In this document: positions 63,951 through 64,000 of the stretch, one piece after another
How positions within the stretch are numbered: position 1 is the first letter of the stretch
Layout: each line of letters opens with the position of its first letter
Assembly: GCF_004364935.1 (NCBI RefSeq)
Contig: NZ_SOBT01000008.1
Location: 2,049,534-2,113,533, forward strand
Length of the DNA stretch: 64,000 bases
Reading direction: 5' to 3'
DNA from: Panacagrimonas perspica
Lineage (GTDB): Bacteria > Pseudomonadota > Gammaproteobacteria > Nevskiales > Nevskiaceae
The notes under the pieces: model-generated
What the model saw: the letters and a program-made list of their open reading frames with translations, nothing else
Database searches by the model: none
Told to the model about the DNA's origin: nothing
Translations under genes and position numbers: made by a program

Positions 63951-64000
63951 TCAGATCATCCGGATTATTGGCAATGATGATTGGATCTTTCTTCCTTTCC
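63947..64000 (+). CDS. Start of a downstream gene with hydrophobic N-terminus (candidate immunity protein, cut by window)
   Basis: An ATG at 63947 overlaps the RHS stop in ATGA. It opens 18 codons to the window end (MIRSSGLLAMMIGSFFLS), a basic then hydrophobic start like a signal peptide or membrane anchor. Directly coupled genes after RHS toxins are usually immunity genes, and immunity proteins for Tle-type phospholipases are commonly periplasmic. The function is inferred from position and only the first 18 residues are visible. Confidence 0.55.
   Translation, partial: MIRSSGLLAMMIGSFFLS

Overview
The window is about 64 kb of GC-rich chromosome from a gammaproteobacterium of the Xanthomonadales (Lysobacterales) type. 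A Rhodanobacteraceae-like genus would fit. This placement is inferred from the strong GC3 bias, a FimV/HubP homologue beside truA-trpF-trpB-trpA-accD-folC, the prmB/aroC neighbourhood, PhoBR, and a Suf rather than Isc iron-sulfur operon. No database comparison was possible. No rRNA, tRNA, CRISPR array, prophage or transposase was seen.

Layout. 1-3409 (+): 3' end of sufB, then sufC, sufD and sufS with overlapping or short junctions. 3480-6614 (+): large membrane protein with degenerate GGDEF and EAL domains. 6708-17899 (-): long co-directional run fimV, truA, trpF, trpB, a RibD/DHFR-like gene, trpA, accD, folC, a SPOR protein and recJ. 18124-23735 (-): leuC, two hotdog thioesterases, leuD, leuB and asd, with a divergent LysR regulator and a textbook T-N11-A palindrome between regulator and leuC. 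24936-27602 (-): glutathione transferase, crotonase and two unrecognised genes. 27904-31651 (+): catalytically intact GGDEF-EAL enzyme and a type IV pilin-like protein. 31672-36096 (-): MFS transporter, aroC, zinc CDF exporter, prmB. 36204-38227 (+): SCO protein, phosphatidylserine decarboxylase, small membrane protein. 38240-48369: peroxiredoxin-like protein, acyl-CoA dehydrogenase with divergent AraC regulator, GST-like protein, phoB-phoR, Bcr/CflA exporter, pepN. 48518-52504: SCP2 protein, rsmJ, sixA, acyltransferase, gamma-carbonic anhydrase and SGNH esterase lipoprotein.

The most unusual region is 52646-64000 (+). It is an apparent operon encoding a Flp-type pilin, a TadG-like protein, a TadE-like pseudopilin, an unrecognised exported protein, CpaB/RcpC and a CpaC/RcpA secretin. 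The next gene encodes a 1721-residue RHS-repeat protein. Its N-terminus carries the same class III prepilin leader (G/XXXXEY) as the Flp pilin. Its C-terminus is a DUF2235/Tle1-like alpha/beta-hydrolase (GFSRG nucleophile elbow). An ORF with a hydrophobic N-terminus overlaps the RHS stop by ATGA and runs off the window; it is positioned as a candidate immunity gene. I read this as a polymorphic toxin built onto a pilin signal and genetically embedded in a Tad-like pilus/secretion locus.

Two families of interspersed inverted repeats occur. Family A (GTAGCCCGGGTG-type) is found three times, always between convergent genes, and supplies TAG stop codons to some of them. Family B (ACCGCAAAGGCGCAAAGG-type, arms of 25-29 bp) is found three times, between genes of the same (minus) strand. 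The only gene-free stretch of about 300 bases is 27603-27903.
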